This document shows, in pieces, positions 34,360 to 43,461 of a DNA stretch of 55,911 bases (positions within the stretch are counted from its first letter, which is position 1; each line of letters starts with the position of its first letter). Made by a program: the position numbers and the translations under genes. The notes below the pieces were generated by a model that was not told where the DNA came from, did no database searches, and saw only the letters and a list, made by a program, of their open reading frames with translations. The stretch is from Puniceicoccus vermicola (GTDB taxonomy: Bacteria; Verrucomicrobiota; Verrucomicrobiia; Opitutales; Puniceicoccaceae). The stretch lies in NCBI RefSeq assembly GCF_014230055.1, contig NZ_JACHVA010000089.1, forward strand, positions 1-55,911. Reading direction: 5' to 3'.

Positions 34360-34611
34360 TCATATTTGATCATGAGTAAAAAGCAGAATGGCGCCTGCAG
34401 TGAATACTATGCTGCCCAACAGAAACCGAAGGAGCTTTCCCACTAGAACCCGGGTCAGGTTATTGGGATTCACGGTAATTGTTACCGTTCTTTCGCCGCG
34501 TGGCTGATGGGTGATGAATCTTTTTGCTAGGTCTCCACCGATCCAGACGCCGAGTAGGATTAGGACGTAGGCGGTAATTTCGAGTGTGATGTGTTTCAAT
34601 GAGGGGTCCAT
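34360..34611 (-). CDS. Small unrecognised membrane protein (83 aa)
   Basis: From MDPSLKHITLEITAY the product has two hydrophobic segments (about residues 10-30, AYVLILLGVWIGG, and 57-78, LRFLLGSIVFTAGAILL) with a polar loop between (FITHQPRGERTVTITVNPNN). No family is recognised. The start is one nt after the stop of the upstream gene, so the two are coupled. Confidence 0.6.
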   Translation of the reverse strand: MDPSLKHITLEITAYVLILLGVWIGGDLAKRFITHQPRGERTVTITVNPNNLTRVLVGKLLRFLLGSIVFTAGAILLFTHDQI

Positions 34612-34612
34612 T

Positions 34613-35071
34613 TTATTGCGAAAGCCATTTATCCAGTTTCGCGATGAAATTTGAGTATTCTTCCCGCCCTCTGAATCCGTGTTTTCCCATGATTTGGATA
34701 AGAGGTATTCCCGCGGTTGAATAGAGGATTGTGCCTTGCCGCCTGGGGGAGAGAAGTGGTGCGCAGAAATAGATGGAAAGACAGAGAAGGGCGGCGAGCT
34801 TCGGTCCCCATCCAAAGCCTTGGCCGATTAGGACTCCCCCGAGCCCGGCTAAGAGCGATAGGATGAATCCGATTATCATAAGGCTACGGATGTTGTGAAT
34901 GTAGCCTCGATCGTTCTCTTCCAATAGACCGGTCTTGCTCGATATTGACTCGTTAGGGATGGTGAATGCTTCTTTCTTTAGGACATTGCGACTCGACTGG
35001 ATTCTGATTTCCTCTTCGCCGAGAGTAAAAGTGGTTGATCGGTCGTAGTAGCGTACTCGGTATTGTTGCAT
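34613..35071 (-). CDS. Unrecognised membrane protein with N-terminal beta-rich domain (152 aa)
   Basis: From MQQYRVRYYDRSTTFTLGEE the first ~55 residues look beta-rich and soluble, as in small PH-like domains. They are followed by two membrane segments (about 63-85, SLMIIGFILSLLAGLGGVLIG, and 92-105) and a C-terminal amphipathic part ending in EEYSNFIAKLDKWLSQ. It is translationally coupled to the 83-residue membrane protein downstream. No function can be assigned; a shared role in the envelope is the simplest guess. A longer frame upstream exists but looks non-coding. Confidence 0.55.
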   Translation of the reverse strand: MQQYRVRYYDRSTTFTLGEEEIRIQSSRNVLKKEAFTIPNESISSKTGLLEENDRGYIHNIRSLMIIGFILSLLAGLGGVLIGQGFGWGPKLAALLCLSIYFCAPLLSPRRQGTILYSTAGIPLIQIMGKHGFRGREEYSNFIAKLDKWLSQ

Positions 35072-35154
35072 CTTATTGTCAGATATTCGGGGCGGGCTAA
35101 CGCCTTCATAGTATAGCTCCGGATATAGATCGACTTTGAGCTTGGGGCAAGTAT

Positions 35155-35358
35155 TCAGGGAGTTGTTATCCGAACATGATTCTAAACGGGGATTTCGACA
35201 GATGGGCGATGTCGGCGAGCTTTGAGATCTGGGGAGAAGAGCTTCACAAATCGATTCCAAGCTCTACCTTGCGCATCATCGACGGCGCAGTCCATCTAGT
35301 CATCGAAGAGAAGCCTAATGAGCTGGTGAGGGAGATTCTGGCTTTCCGAAAGTCCTGA
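35155..35358 (+). pseudogene. Remnant of an alpha/beta hydrolase C-terminus
   Basis: The in-frame stretch MILNGDFDRWAMSASFEIWG followed by a segment containing IPSSTLRIIDGAVHLVIEEK reproduces the C-terminal part of alpha/beta hydrolases: the acid residue in LNGDFD and the catalytic-His loop GAVHLV, ending LVREILAF. The nucleophile half is missing upstream, where the DNA is occupied by other sequence. It is a decayed fragment. Confidence 0.6.
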
Positions 35359-35679
35359 ACCGAGTGGAGGTAACTCTTACGATCGGTGGTGTCATGATTT
35401 CTTTTCTGGGCCGGTTGCCGTTGGCTATGACCCATTCTCGAGGACAGCGGTTCATAGATTTCCACCCGCTGCTCCCGATTGGTTCTCGCTAGAAACAGAG
35501 CGATATGTAGGTCGAATGGTGACTCCGAATAGTGAAAATTCTGTGTCTTCGCTCTTCGAAATGTACCCGACTTATCTTCGGAACGGAATTTGGGCGGTTT
35601 TTCAGGATAGAATTCGATTAACCGACGAGATTTCTCCAAGGCATCCTCGTCCCAAAGACTTGGGTATAAGGATATGCTT
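35359..35679. other. Gap without recognised genes
   Basis: I see no convincing gene, RNA or repeat between the hydrolase remnant and the glycosyltransferase stop. A minus-strand frame across it carries no recognisable motif. Confidence 0.4.
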
Positions 35680-36834
35680 TTAGGAGGGGTCAGCTTGAGA
35701 CAAGTGGCGGTTAAAGGCGTCCAGTGAATGCATTGCCGCGTATTGTTTGAGGGCGAGCTTGTCGTCCGGGGTGAGGCCCTTCTGGTGGCGCAAAATACAC
35801 TCACTCAGCGCCTGCATGAGGCTTTCAGGATTTTCATTTTTAAAGGTTAATCCCAATCCATGCTTTTTGACGCGCTGCCCGACCAAATCGTAATCACTGC
35901 TGATCACGGGACGTTCGGCATGGGCGGCAAGTGCCAAGTTATTCGACGAGCCGAAATGACTCATATACGGCAACAGCACGACATCGCATGCTGCCAGGCA
36001 ATCGCGCAACGTATCTTCTGGAATAAATGCGTTGATAAGAGAGGATTGGCGATTTCTGCAGAGGGTTTCCAGTGATTGTAACCATGCTCCCTTGGGGTCT
36101 TGTTTTCCCGCGCATAGCAAAAAAACTTTCGGGTCGGAAAGTTTGTTAATGGCATCAATGGCAAGTCCAATACCTTTTCGTTTATGCCCTTGTCCGAAAA
36201 TCAGTGGAATAAAGGCATTTTGCGGCAATGATAATTTTTCGCGCGCCTTTTCCCGCGAAAGATATTCATAAGCGGGTGCGGGATCGGGTAGCCAGTGTAT
36301 CGGAATATTGGATCTATATTCTTTGGCGTTTTCGGTAATGCGTTCGTCTAAGACGAAAATACGTTTAAAAAAACGTTTCTTATTAAGTTTGTGTACTCCG
36401 TGTCGCTTGAGTGCCAGACCGAGGCTCCTCGATTGAGTGAGGACTCGCGGGCGGATGTACAATCCTGAAATTTTCCCTGAAAGGGAGAGCGCAGGTAATA
36501 ATCCCAATGCGGCTTTACGCCAAAGTGAGGAGGCGATTTCATCCAGCGAGCATAGGAAAATTTCGTCTGGGTTTATTTCTGCATTGAGTGTGCAGAGTGC
36601 TTTCAAATGCTGCTTTTTTCCGGCGGAAGGCGGCAGAGGAAAGCTTTCAATTTTGGATAAATAGCCTTTGTCAACGTTTTGAGAAATGTGTGTCCAGCGG
36701 AGGTTTTTAGAATCGGTGCAAACTGTCACACGATAGCCTATTTGGACAAACGCAGAGGCAAAATAGGCTAAAAAAATGGGATGATGCCCTTCACTACGCG
36801 GTTCGTAGAGGAGGATATGGGGCGGATTCGGCAT
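35680..36834 (-). CDS. Glycosyltransferase family 4 protein
   Basis: The 384-residue GT-B protein has an N-terminal LLYEPRSEGHHPIFLAYFAS, in which the GHH motif replaces the usual GG loop. The C-terminal nucleotide-sugar domain has LIFGQGHKRKGIGLAIDAI, FLLCAGKQDPKG, FIPEDTLRDCLAACDVVLLP and SSNNLALAAHAERPVISSD, the retaining GT4 donor site. It probably builds a surface polysaccharide. Its base composition is visibly more A/T-rich than the flanking housekeeping genes, and it faces a GT2 gene across a short gap. Confidence 0.85.
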   Translation of the reverse strand: MPNPPHILLYEPRSEGHHPIFLAYFASAFVQIGYRVTVCTDSKNLRWTHISQNVDKGYLSKIESFPLPPSAGKKQHLKALCTLNAEINPDEIFLCSLDEIASSLWRKAALGLLPALSLSGKISGLYIRPRVLTQSRSLGLALKRHGVHKLNKKRFFKRIFVLDERITENAKEYRSNIPIHWLPDPAPAYEYLSREKAREKLSLPQNAFIPLIFGQGHKRKGIGLAIDAINKLSDPKVFLLCAGKQDPKGAWLQSLETLCRNRQSSLINAFIPEDTLRDCLAACDVVLLPYMSHFGSSNNLALAAHAERPVISSDYDLVGQRVKKHGLGLTFKNENPESLMQALSECILRHQKGLTPDDKLALKQYAAMHSLDAFNRHLSQADPS

Positions 36835-37190
36835 AACTGATGGAAACTAATATACGAAAACGGTGGCACAAAAGTGAGTTGACGGTAATTTGAAAATTAT
36901 ACGGAGGAAAGGGGAATTCGAATATTATTCTGCCGGCCCAATCAGTCAGTTGGGCAAAGACCATCGTGAGGAATTGATCGCGCGCGCTCGTGCTTCTGCT
37001 CTTTCTGGATATCGGATGCAGAGCCATACAGAGCTGGAACTCTTTTGGGGAGCCAGCAGATCGAGAACTCAAATTTTCATGAATGGCTCCACAGGAAGCA
37101 CCGACAGGATTCTTCTTGGCCCTTAACTGGACAGTTGTGGGGAAATGTGTTGGCTTAGCGTCCGAATCTCCTCACCCATAAATCCCTTCT
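36835..37190. other. Divergent gap between two glycosyltransferase genes
   Basis: This region must contain both promoters. One plus-strand frame encodes KDHREELIARARASALSGYR, which looks protein-like but is too short to assign. It may be a remnant. Confidence 0.35.
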
Positions 37191-37955
37191 ATGCCAAAAT
37201 TACCTATATCAGTCTGTATGATTGTCCGAAATGAGGCAGACCGTTTGGTGAAAAGTTTACCACCTTTGGAGGCGTTTGCGGAGCTGTGTGTGCTGGATTC
37301 GGAGAGCACGGATAATTCGGTTAGCCTTTGTCAGGCGGCGGGAGCATCGGTGACAATTCATCCGTGGGAAGGCTTTTCGGCGGCACGGCGTAGGGTTTTT
37401 TCCAGTGCGACTCAGCCGTGGTTATTGTGGATCGATGCGGATGAAATTCTTACCTCGGAATTTATTGCCGAACTGTGGCATTTGTTTCGCGATGGCGAAC
37501 CACAGCATGTGGCGTATCAAGTCAACCGTCGGGTTTGTTTTGAGGGCCAATGGATCTCGCATGGGGACTGGTTCCCCGATTGGAATGTACGGCTTTTCCG
37601 TGAAAATGTTTGGCAAATGCCTGAGCGCTTGCTCCATGAAAGTCTGGAGATCACGGGGTCTATCGGCAAATTAAACAGTGTGATTGAGCATCACTCATTC
37701 CGGAGTTGGGATGATTTTTACAGCCGCAGTAAGCGTTATGCACGACTCTGGGCTGAGGAGCATTTGCGACGCCGCAGTCCACGTTTCGGCGAAGCGAAAT
37801 TGCGGGGTCTGTGGCGTTTTTTCCATGGATATGTGCTGAAACGCGGATTTTTAGACGGTAAATTAGGGTTCAAAATCGCTTATGCGAACGGCGTCGGAGT
37901 GACGGAAAAGTACCGCGCTTTAATCGCGCTCAAACGTGAACGGAATTTACGCTAG
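37191..37955 (+). CDS. Glycosyltransferase family 2 protein (LPS core WaaE/KdtX-like)
   Basis: This 254-residue GT-A protein begins ISVCMIVRNEADRLVKSLPP, has the nucleotide-binding ELCVLDSESTDNSV, the metal DxD-like LLWIDADEIL near residue 85, and WNVRLFRENVWQMPERLLHE, typical of the WaaE/KdtX group that adds glucose to the lipopolysaccharide inner core. A C-terminal basic helix block (SKRYARLWAEEHLRRRSPRF) follows. The gene shares the A/T-richer, foreign-looking composition of the GT4 gene, so both were probably acquired together. Confidence 0.87.
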   Translation: MPKLPISVCMIVRNEADRLVKSLPPLEAFAELCVLDSESTDNSVSLCQAAGASVTIHPWEGFSAARRRVFSSATQPWLLWIDADEILTSEFIAELWHLFRDGEPQHVAYQVNRRVCFEGQWISHGDWFPDWNVRLFRENVWQMPERLLHESLEITGSIGKLNSVIEHHSFRSWDDFYSRSKRYARLWAEEHLRRRSPRFGEAKLRGLWRFFHGYVLKRGFLDGKLGFKIAYANGVGVTEKYRALIALKRERNLR

Positions 37956-38406
37956 CGCATCTTTTGAAGGAGCAAAAGGATGGGCTTCCCAAGTGGGTGG
38001 GTCGCTTCAGCGCCCACCATTGGCAGTCAAGGAATGGCGAGAGCCATTTCTACGAAATTCCTAACCAGCTGACGTTTCCGAGTAGAGACTGATCACAGAA
38101 TCAGGATTCCGTGCGTGCGATTCTTTCGAGCCTTCCGGGATCCGGAAGAGCTGAAGGCATGAAAAACGTTAGCTCAGGTTGCCTCGAATTTGATGAAGAG
38201 AGAGTATTTGCAAGAATTCGTGGCCCCATCCGGCTGTCCCCCAAAAAATCAAGACGTGAGGCCCTTACGGTAGCCGGTGGAAGTTCTTCGTGTAATCTTT
38301 AGATTTTGCGTTTAACACGAATGCCGGAATGGGTTCTCTGTGGGACTTGTTGCCGATGTCCTTGAGCAAGACCGAGTGCTACCGATGCCCTCGCGGTGTT
38401 GGGTTC
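37956..38406. repeat. Gap with two REP-like hairpins
   Basis: GGTGGG/CCCACC with inner CGC-TTCA-GCG (37996-38018) and AATGGC-GAGA-GCCATT (38033-38048) are two closely spaced hairpins downstream of the GT2 stop. No gene is recognised in the rest of this 451-nt stretch. Confidence 0.5.
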
Positions 38407-39606
38407 CTATGCCTTTGTGGCATCACCGAGTTGAATCACCACCTTTTGTGCGACATGGCGGGCTTTTTCGCGTGCCTGTTCGAGGTCGTCGGCACGGGCC
38501 AGGGCCACGCCCATCCGGCGGCGACCACTGACCGATGGTTTGCCGAAGAGGCGGAGGTCTGTGCCCGGCAGTTGTAGAGCGTCATCGATATTTGTGAAGC
38601 GAATATTGTCACTGTGGCCCTCGGCCAAAATGACTGCCGAGGATGCCGGTCCGAGTTGCTCGACCACTGGGATCGGCAGGCCGAGGACTGCCCGTGCGTG
38701 AAGGGCAAACTGGGAAAGTGACTGGCCGACCATCGTGACCATGCCAGTGTCGTGCGGGCGTGGGGAGACCTCGCTGAAAATGACTTCGTCACCACAGACG
38801 AAGAGCTCGACGCCAAAAACGCCCCGGCCGCCAAGTGCATTCGTGATGGCACCGGCCATTTCCTGTGCCCGTGTGCATGCCTTTTCTGACATCGGCTGGG
38901 GCTGCCAGGACTCGCGGTAATCACCGTCCTTCTGGATGTGACCGATCGGCGCGCAGAAAGCCGTGCCTCCGATATGCCGGACGGTCAGCAGCGTGATTTC
39001 GTAGTCAAATTCGACGAACCCCTCGACGATGACCTTGCCGGCACCCGCACGGCCGCCTTCCTGTGCATAGGTCCAAGCCGCTTCGATTTCACCGGCCTCG
39101 CGAATTATGCTCTGGCCTTTGCCCGAAGAACTCATGATCGGCTTGACCACGCAGGGGATACCGATCTCGGTGACGGCGGCCTCAAAGGCCTCGCGGCTGT
39201 CGGCAAACTGATAGGGTGAAGTGGGGAGCCGAAGCTCCTCCGCCGCCAGACGCCGGATGCCTTCACGGTTCATTGTCAGTTGGGTGGCGCGCGCGGTGGG
39301 GACGACTTTGGCCAGTCCCTCTTTCTCAATTGCGGCAAGAGTGTCGGTCGCGATGGCTTCCACTTCCGGCACGATGTAGGCCGGACACTCCTCCTCGATC
39401 ACGGCCCGCAGGGCTTCCCCGTCCAGCATATCGATGACGTGAGCGCGGTCCGCCACCTGCATTGCCGGGGCGTTTGCGTAGCTGTCGACCGCGATCACCT
39501 CGACGCCGAAACGCTGCAGTTCGATCACGACTTCTTTGCCGAGTTCGCCCGAGCCGCAGAGCAAGACCCTGCAGGCAGAAGAGGTGAAAGGAGTGCCAAT
39601 ATCCAT
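38407..39606 (-). CDS. purT: Formate-dependent phosphoribosylglycinamide formyltransferase 2
   Basis: From [20 protein letters not shown] the ATP-grasp enzyme has 399 residues. Landmarks are [48 protein letters not shown] (ATP loop), [20 protein letters not shown] and RPHDTGMVT. It formylates GAR from formate and ATP in purine synthesis. The second in-frame ATG at 39606 was preferred because PurT proteins begin at this point relative to [10 protein letters not shown]. Confidence 0.95.
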   Translation of the reverse strand: MDIGTPFTSSACRVLLCGSGELGKEVVIELQRFGVEVIAVDSYANAPAMQVADRAHVIDMLDGEALRAVIEEECPAYIVPEVEAIATDTLAAIEKEGLAKVVPTARATQLTMNREGIRRLAAEELRLPTSPYQFADSREAFEAAVTEIGIPCVVKPIMSSSGKGQSIIREAGEIEAAWTYAQEGGRAGAGKVIVEGFVEFDYEITLLTVRHIGGTAFCAPIGHIQKDGDYRESWQPQPMSEKACTRAQEMAGAITNALGGRGVFGVELFVCGDEVIFSEVSPRPHDTGMVTMVGQSLSQFALHARAVLGLPIPVVEQLGPASSAVILAEGHSDNIRFTNIDDALQLPGTDLRLFGKPSVSGRRRMGVALARADDLEQAREKARHVAQKVVIQLGDATKA

Positions 39607-39684
39607 GTGGGTAGAGAGATGCATGTTTTACCCGAAAAACTCAAACCAGAAGAGGGTAAGTTGTCATTGAGGTCGAACTGTGTG

Positions 39685-39840
39685 TATCACCCCCATCCCA
39701 AAACCTCCAAAGTTTCCAGAATCTCCCGCACTCCCTTCTTCCGCTTGGCGGTGGTCCGGCCTGCGAGGGTGGGGAAGCTCTGCTGAAGGCGTAAACTAGA
39801 GACCTGAAGTTGAGAGAGGCGAAGTGAGAGGGATGGCGAA
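39685..39840 (-). pseudogene. Possible remnant of a DNA methyltransferase C-terminus
   Basis: A minus-strand frame ending at a TGA near 39687 encodes RLQQSFPTLAGRTTAKRKKG followed by VREILETLEVLGWG. This resembles the short C-terminal helical tails of large Eco57I/type-ISP-like methyltransferases (TLxxLTxxL...EVLEALAALG). Nothing recognisable lies upstream. It is weak evidence and is reported only because the peptide looks protein-like in an otherwise empty 423-nt gap. Confidence 0.25.
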
Positions 39841-39983
39841 CGCCGAACTCTGCACGTTAATCACAGGAGAGGTGGCTTGGAATCGCGCGACTGAAGTCAT
39901 GCGAGAACGGGGAATTGAGGGGTGTTCTCCGGATTTGGATCTAGGGCTTGTTTTTTTGCAAATAGTGGCACAAGACCTGCATT

Positions 39984-40015
39984 GAGTATTATGATTTGAA
40001 AGAATCGTAATAATC
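39984..40015. promoter_or_regulatory. NikR-type operator candidate before the importer operon
   Basis: GTATTA (39986-39991), 16 nt, TAATAA (40008-40013). The classical NikR site is GTATGA-N16-TCATAC, so geometry and half-sites are nearly conserved. The whole element is a 13-bp-arm dyad with two mismatches (39984-39996 and 40003-40015), 15 nt before the binding-protein start. Confidence 0.75.
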
Positions 40016-40029
40016 AAAAAGGTCCAACT

Positions 40030-41037
40030 ATGAAACAACACTCGATCAAAAATCTAACTCGCATCGGCCTCACGACACTCGTGGGCCTCGTCGGCATCTC
40101 CTCGGCTCGAGGAGAGGAACCTCTCAAAATCGCTTACAGTGACTGGCCGGGATGGGTCGCCTGGGAAATCGGCATTGAAAAGGGCTGGTTTGAAGAAGAA
40201 GGCGTGGACGTGGAGTTCCTGTGGTTCGATTATGTTGCATCCATGGATGCCTACGTGGCCGGGCAGGTCGACGCGGTTACCATGACCAATGGGGACGCAC
40301 TCGTGACGGGAGCGACTGGTAAACCTTCGGTCGGCATTATCATCAACGACTTTTCCAACGGGAATGACATGATCGTCGGAGGTCCGGGAATCTCTTCGAT
40401 CACCGATCTGAAAGGGAAGAAAGTCGGAGTCGAAGAAGGTTTTGTTTGTCACCTCTTGCTCCTGAAAGGGCTTTCGGACAACGGGATGACCGCAGACGAC
40501 GTCACCATCGTGAACACTCCTACGAACGAGACTCCGCAGGTATTGGCTTCGGGAGCGGTTTCCGCAATCGGTGCCTGGCAGCCCAATTCTGGTGAAGCTC
40601 TGAAGCAGACTCCAGGTTCGACTCGCGTCTATTCTTCGGCAGACAGCCCCGGCATCATCTATGATTTGCTCTTTGTCTCGCCGGAATCTCTCGAGACCCG
40701 TCGTGACGACTGGGCGAAGGTGGTCAAGGTCTGGTATCGGATTGTCGACTACTTGAAGGATGAAGACAACATTGACGAAGCCTTGGAAATTCTCTCGGCT
40801 CGCGTGAACCTGTCTCCTGCCGAGTATGAGCCTCTCTTTGCCGGTACCTACATCCTATCTCTCGACGAAGCGAAGGAGCGCTGGGAGGAAGCAGAAGGCT
40901 TGGACAGTGTCTACGGTTCCACCGAATTCGTGGATGACTTTAACGTGAAGTTCGAAGTCTACGACAATCCTCTGAACACCACTCAGTATCTCGATCCTTC
41001 CTTGACCGAGGAATACGCAGAGTCGGTCGAAAACTAA
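40030..41037 (+). CDS. ABC transporter substrate-binding protein (NMT1/SsuA-like, urea-carboxylase-linked type)
   Basis: The 335-residue protein has a signal peptide ([20 protein letters not shown], cleaved near SSARG). The periplasmic-binding fold of the NMT1/THI5-TauA group follows: [71 protein letters not shown]. Close relatives accompany urea-carboxylase-type clusters and are thought to import the nitrogen substrate. Start ATG 40030 follows an AAGG ribosome site. It opens the ten-kilobase operon under the NikR-type operator. Confidence 0.88.
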   Translation: MKQHSIKNLTRIGLTTLVGLVGISSARGEEPLKIAYSDWPGWVAWEIGIEKGWFEEEGVDVEFLWFDYVASMDAYVAGQVDAVTMTNGDALVTGATGKPSVGIIINDFSNGNDMIVGGPGISSITDLKGKKVGVEEGFVCHLLLLKGLSDNGMTADDVTIVNTPTNETPQVLASGAVSAIGAWQPNSGEALKQTPGSTRVYSSADSPGIIYDLLFVSPESLETRRDDWAKVVKVWYRIVDYLKDEDNIDEALEILSARVNLSPAEYEPLFAGTYILSLDEAKERWEEAEGLDSVYGSTEFVDDFNVKFEVYDNPLNTTQYLDPSLTEEYAESVEN

Positions 41038-41074
41038 TTGGGACGTCTTCGAGCGTCATAATCACTTGAGTTCT

Positions 41075-41104
41075 GTTGGGGGAGGGGAGTCCGATCCTCC
41101 CAAC
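41075..41104 (+). promoter_or_regulatory. Stem-loop between binding-protein and permease genes
   Basis: GTTGGG...GGA (41075-41088) pairs with TCCTCCCAAC (41095-41104) with two small bulges. It has no T run. Such stems after binding-protein genes often protect the upstream message and raise its level over the membrane components. Confidence 0.5.
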
Positions 41105-41145
41105 CCTCTCCAGCTAAAATTGAATAACCGGTCCTCGATAAAATT

Positions 41146-42540
41146 ATGTCGAAAGAAAAGCCATGGTTTGCGATCCGCAAGTCGCTGTCTCCACAGCGGC
41201 AAACGATCCTGACCCTTTGCTCCTTCCTCCTGCCGGTTTTGGTATGGTGTGTGGTGAGTTACGTGCCGTTTATCTGGCATCCCGATATGGTGGTCACGAT
41301 TTCCGCCGATCGGAGCGACGTCACCACGGTTTACTCGGCCGGGGATCGTCTTCCCCGCCATAAGGAAAGCGAGAACGATTTCGCTTTTGAAGATTTTGCC
41401 GAAGCGGTCCGGGTTCAGAACCAAGGAATCGTCGAGGCGCGTGAAGCCGGAACTCCGATCGAGACTTCTCGGCGCACGAATAAAAAGGTATTGCGTCACT
41501 TGGCACCTGTGGGAGTCGCCGAAGGCTGGCTCGACCGCGATCAAGCCACTGACGATGCCGCCATTTATCAACTTTGGGGCGAGATCGCCCGTGGGGAAAA
41601 GGTTCCTTCGAAGGTTCCTCTTTCCGAAGAAAACAAGCAGATCGTTCAGGAAAATTGGGACATTCTCAGTGGAATTAGCGATACCTATGAGTCGAAGGAG
41701 ATCCCTTCCGAGGCACTATTGAGTCTGGTTCCTCAAGGAAAACCCTCCAATCCGGTCTATGTGCCGCCTCCGCACGAGGTAATAGAAACGGGTTGGTATG
41801 ACTGGACCCGCGAGCGGGACCCTTCGAAACCGGGGATGCCGGACCGCTATGTGCACTCATTGAAAATTGTTTTTGGAGGATTTTTCCTCTCCTGTTTGAT
41901 CGGAATCCCTCTGGGCGTCCTGAGCGGCACCTACGACTTCTTTGCCAAACTGGTAGAGCCGTTCACTGACTTTTTCCGCTACATGCCGGCGCCAGCCTTT
42001 GGAACGGTGCTGGTGGCGATCCTCTCGGTTTACGATGCACCGAAGATTGGCCTCGTTTTTCTGGGGACCTTTTTTCAGATGGTCCTCGTGATCTCGAATA
42101 CCACCCGGACGCTGGATCGTTCTCTCCTCGAGGCGGCCCAAACCCTGGGCGCTAAGAGTCGTCAGCTCATGCTGAGGGTGATCATTCCGGGGATTCTTCC
42201 CAAGCTCTACAATGACCTGAGAATCCTTTTGGGATGGGCCTGGACGTGGCTCGTGATTGCCGAGCTTATCGGAACCAAGTCCGGTCTGACCGAATTTATT
42301 GAAACGCAGGGTCGATTCCGGAACTTCGACAGCGTTTATCCAACAATTATCGTCATCGGACTCACCGGCTACATCACCGACCAAATCCTCGCGAGCATCC
42401 GACCGATCATTTTCTCCTGGGACCCTGAGCATTCTGGGAAGAAGCCGATGTGGATCTTCCGTGGATTTCTCTGGTTGATTGATCGCGACTGCTATGAACC
42501 GACTCCGGCGGAGAGCAAACCACTGGCCTCACGCCGCTAA
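41146..42540 (+). CDS. ABC transporter permease with large N-terminal insert
   Basis: The C-terminal ~230 residues form a SsuC/TauC-type permease (SLKIVFGGFFLSCLIGIPLG, the EAA loop LLEAAQTLGAKSRQLMLRV, and IPGILPKLYNDLRILLGWAW). In front, a first membrane helix (about 24-46, LCSFLLPVLVWCVVSYVP) is followed by about 190 soluble residues (50-235), probably periplasmic. Total length is 464 against about 260 for ordinary members. The insert has an alternating charged, helical look with no recognised domain. It could dock the binding protein. Confidence 0.9.
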   Translation: MSKEKPWFAIRKSLSPQRQTILTLCSFLLPVLVWCVVSYVPFIWHPDMVVTISADRSDVTTVYSAGDRLPRHKESENDFAFEDFAEAVRVQNQGIVEAREAGTPIETSRRTNKKVLRHLAPVGVAEGWLDRDQATDDAAIYQLWGEIARGEKVPSKVPLSEENKQIVQENWDILSGISDTYESKEIPSEALLSLVPQGKPSNPVYVPPPHEVIETGWYDWTRERDPSKPGMPDRYVHSLKIVFGGFFLSCLIGIPLGVLSGTYDFFAKLVEPFTDFFRYMPAPAFGTVLVAILSVYDAPKIGLVFLGTFFQMVLVISNTTRTLDRSLLEAAQTLGAKSRQLMLRVIIPGILPKLYNDLRILLGWAWTWLVIAELIGTKSGLTEFIETQGRFRNFDSVYPTIIVIGLTGYITDQILASIRPIIFSWDPEHSGKKPMWIFRGFLWLIDRDCYEPTPAESKPLASRR

Positions 42541-42561
42541 CTCACTCAACCGAAAACGCTT

Positions 42562-43461
42562 ATGTCAGAAGAGTTTAAATTACCGAGCTACCGCGAACAG
42601 AGTCCAAAGGTAGCCGAACGTTTCCGGAAAATGTACTCCCGTCCGGTGAAGATGGAGATCAAGGGATTGTCCAAGACGTTTCAGACCTCCAAGGGGACCA
42701 CGACCGCTTTGAAGGGGATCGACTTCAGTATCTATCATCGCGAATTCGTTTCGGTGATCGGCCCCTCGGGGTGTGGGAAATCGACTCTCATCCGGATGCT
42801 TGCCGGGCTCGATTTTCCCACTGGTGGAGAGGCCCTACTCGAAGGGAAGCCAGTGACGGGACCGGGAAGTGATCGGGGAATGGTATTTCAGGGCTATACG
42901 CTTTTCCCTTGGTTGACGGTGAAGAAGAACGTGATGTTCGGGCTTGAGCTGTCGGGGAAATCGGGTTCGGCCGTGGAGTCGGAGGCACGGTCCTGGATCA
43001 ACATTGTCGGACTGAGCGGGTTTGAGGATTCCTATCCCAGCCAGCTCTCCGGGGGGATGAAGCAGCGGGTGGCGATTGCCCGGGCTTTGGCGAACAATCC
43101 GAGAATCCTTTTCATGGACGAACCTTTCGGGGCTCTCGATGCGCAGACCCGGTCCCAGATGCAGGCTTACCTCCTGCAGATCTGGAAAAACGTCGATGTG
43201 ACCATCATGTTCGTCACTCACGATCTGGACGAAGCCATTTATCTCTCGGACCGTATTCTCGTTCTCAAGGCAAATCCAGGGGAAGTGAATGAAGTCATCG
43301 AAGTGCCAGTGCCGCGTCCGCGCACGCCCGAGCAATTTATTTCGCCCGAGTTTCTGGCGACCCGCAAGCGTTTGGAGGAGTTGATTCATCCGAAGGGCGC
43401 TCAGGAAGAGAAAGAACTGCCTGTTGTGCGGATGGTCGGAGCGGAGGACGAGGTCGAGTAA
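42562..43461 (+). CDS. ABC transporter ATP-binding protein
   Basis: This 299-residue ATPase of the SsuB/TauB class has Walker [18 protein letters not shown]-loop [11 protein letters not shown], signature [16 protein letters not shown], Walker [13 protein letters not shown] and switch His in [12 protein letters not shown]. It has an additional ~35-residue N-terminus ([20 protein letters not shown]) and a C-terminal extension. Its stop codon overlaps the creatininase-family start (TAATG). Confidence 0.94.
   Translation: MSEEFKLPSYREQSPKVAERFRKMYSRPVKMEIKGLSKTFQTSKGTTTALKGIDFSIYHREFVSVIGPSGCGKSTLIRMLAGLDFPTGGEALLEGKPVTGPGSDRGMVFQGYTLFPWLTVKKNVMFGLELSGKSGSAVESEARSWINIVGLSGFEDSYPSQLSGGMKQRVAIARALANNPRILFMDEPFGALDAQTRSQMQAYLLQIWKNVDVTIMFVTHDLDEAIYLSDRILVLKANPGEVNEVIEVPVPRPRTPEQFISPEFLATRKRLEELIHPKGAQEEKELPVVRMVGAEDEVE

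Noticed and set aside
39607-40029. Possible guanidine riboswitch upstream of the carboxylase operon
   Set aside because: I looked for ykkC-I conserved blocks and for the twin ACGR hairpins of the guanidine-II class and found none. The only clear element is the N16 dyad.
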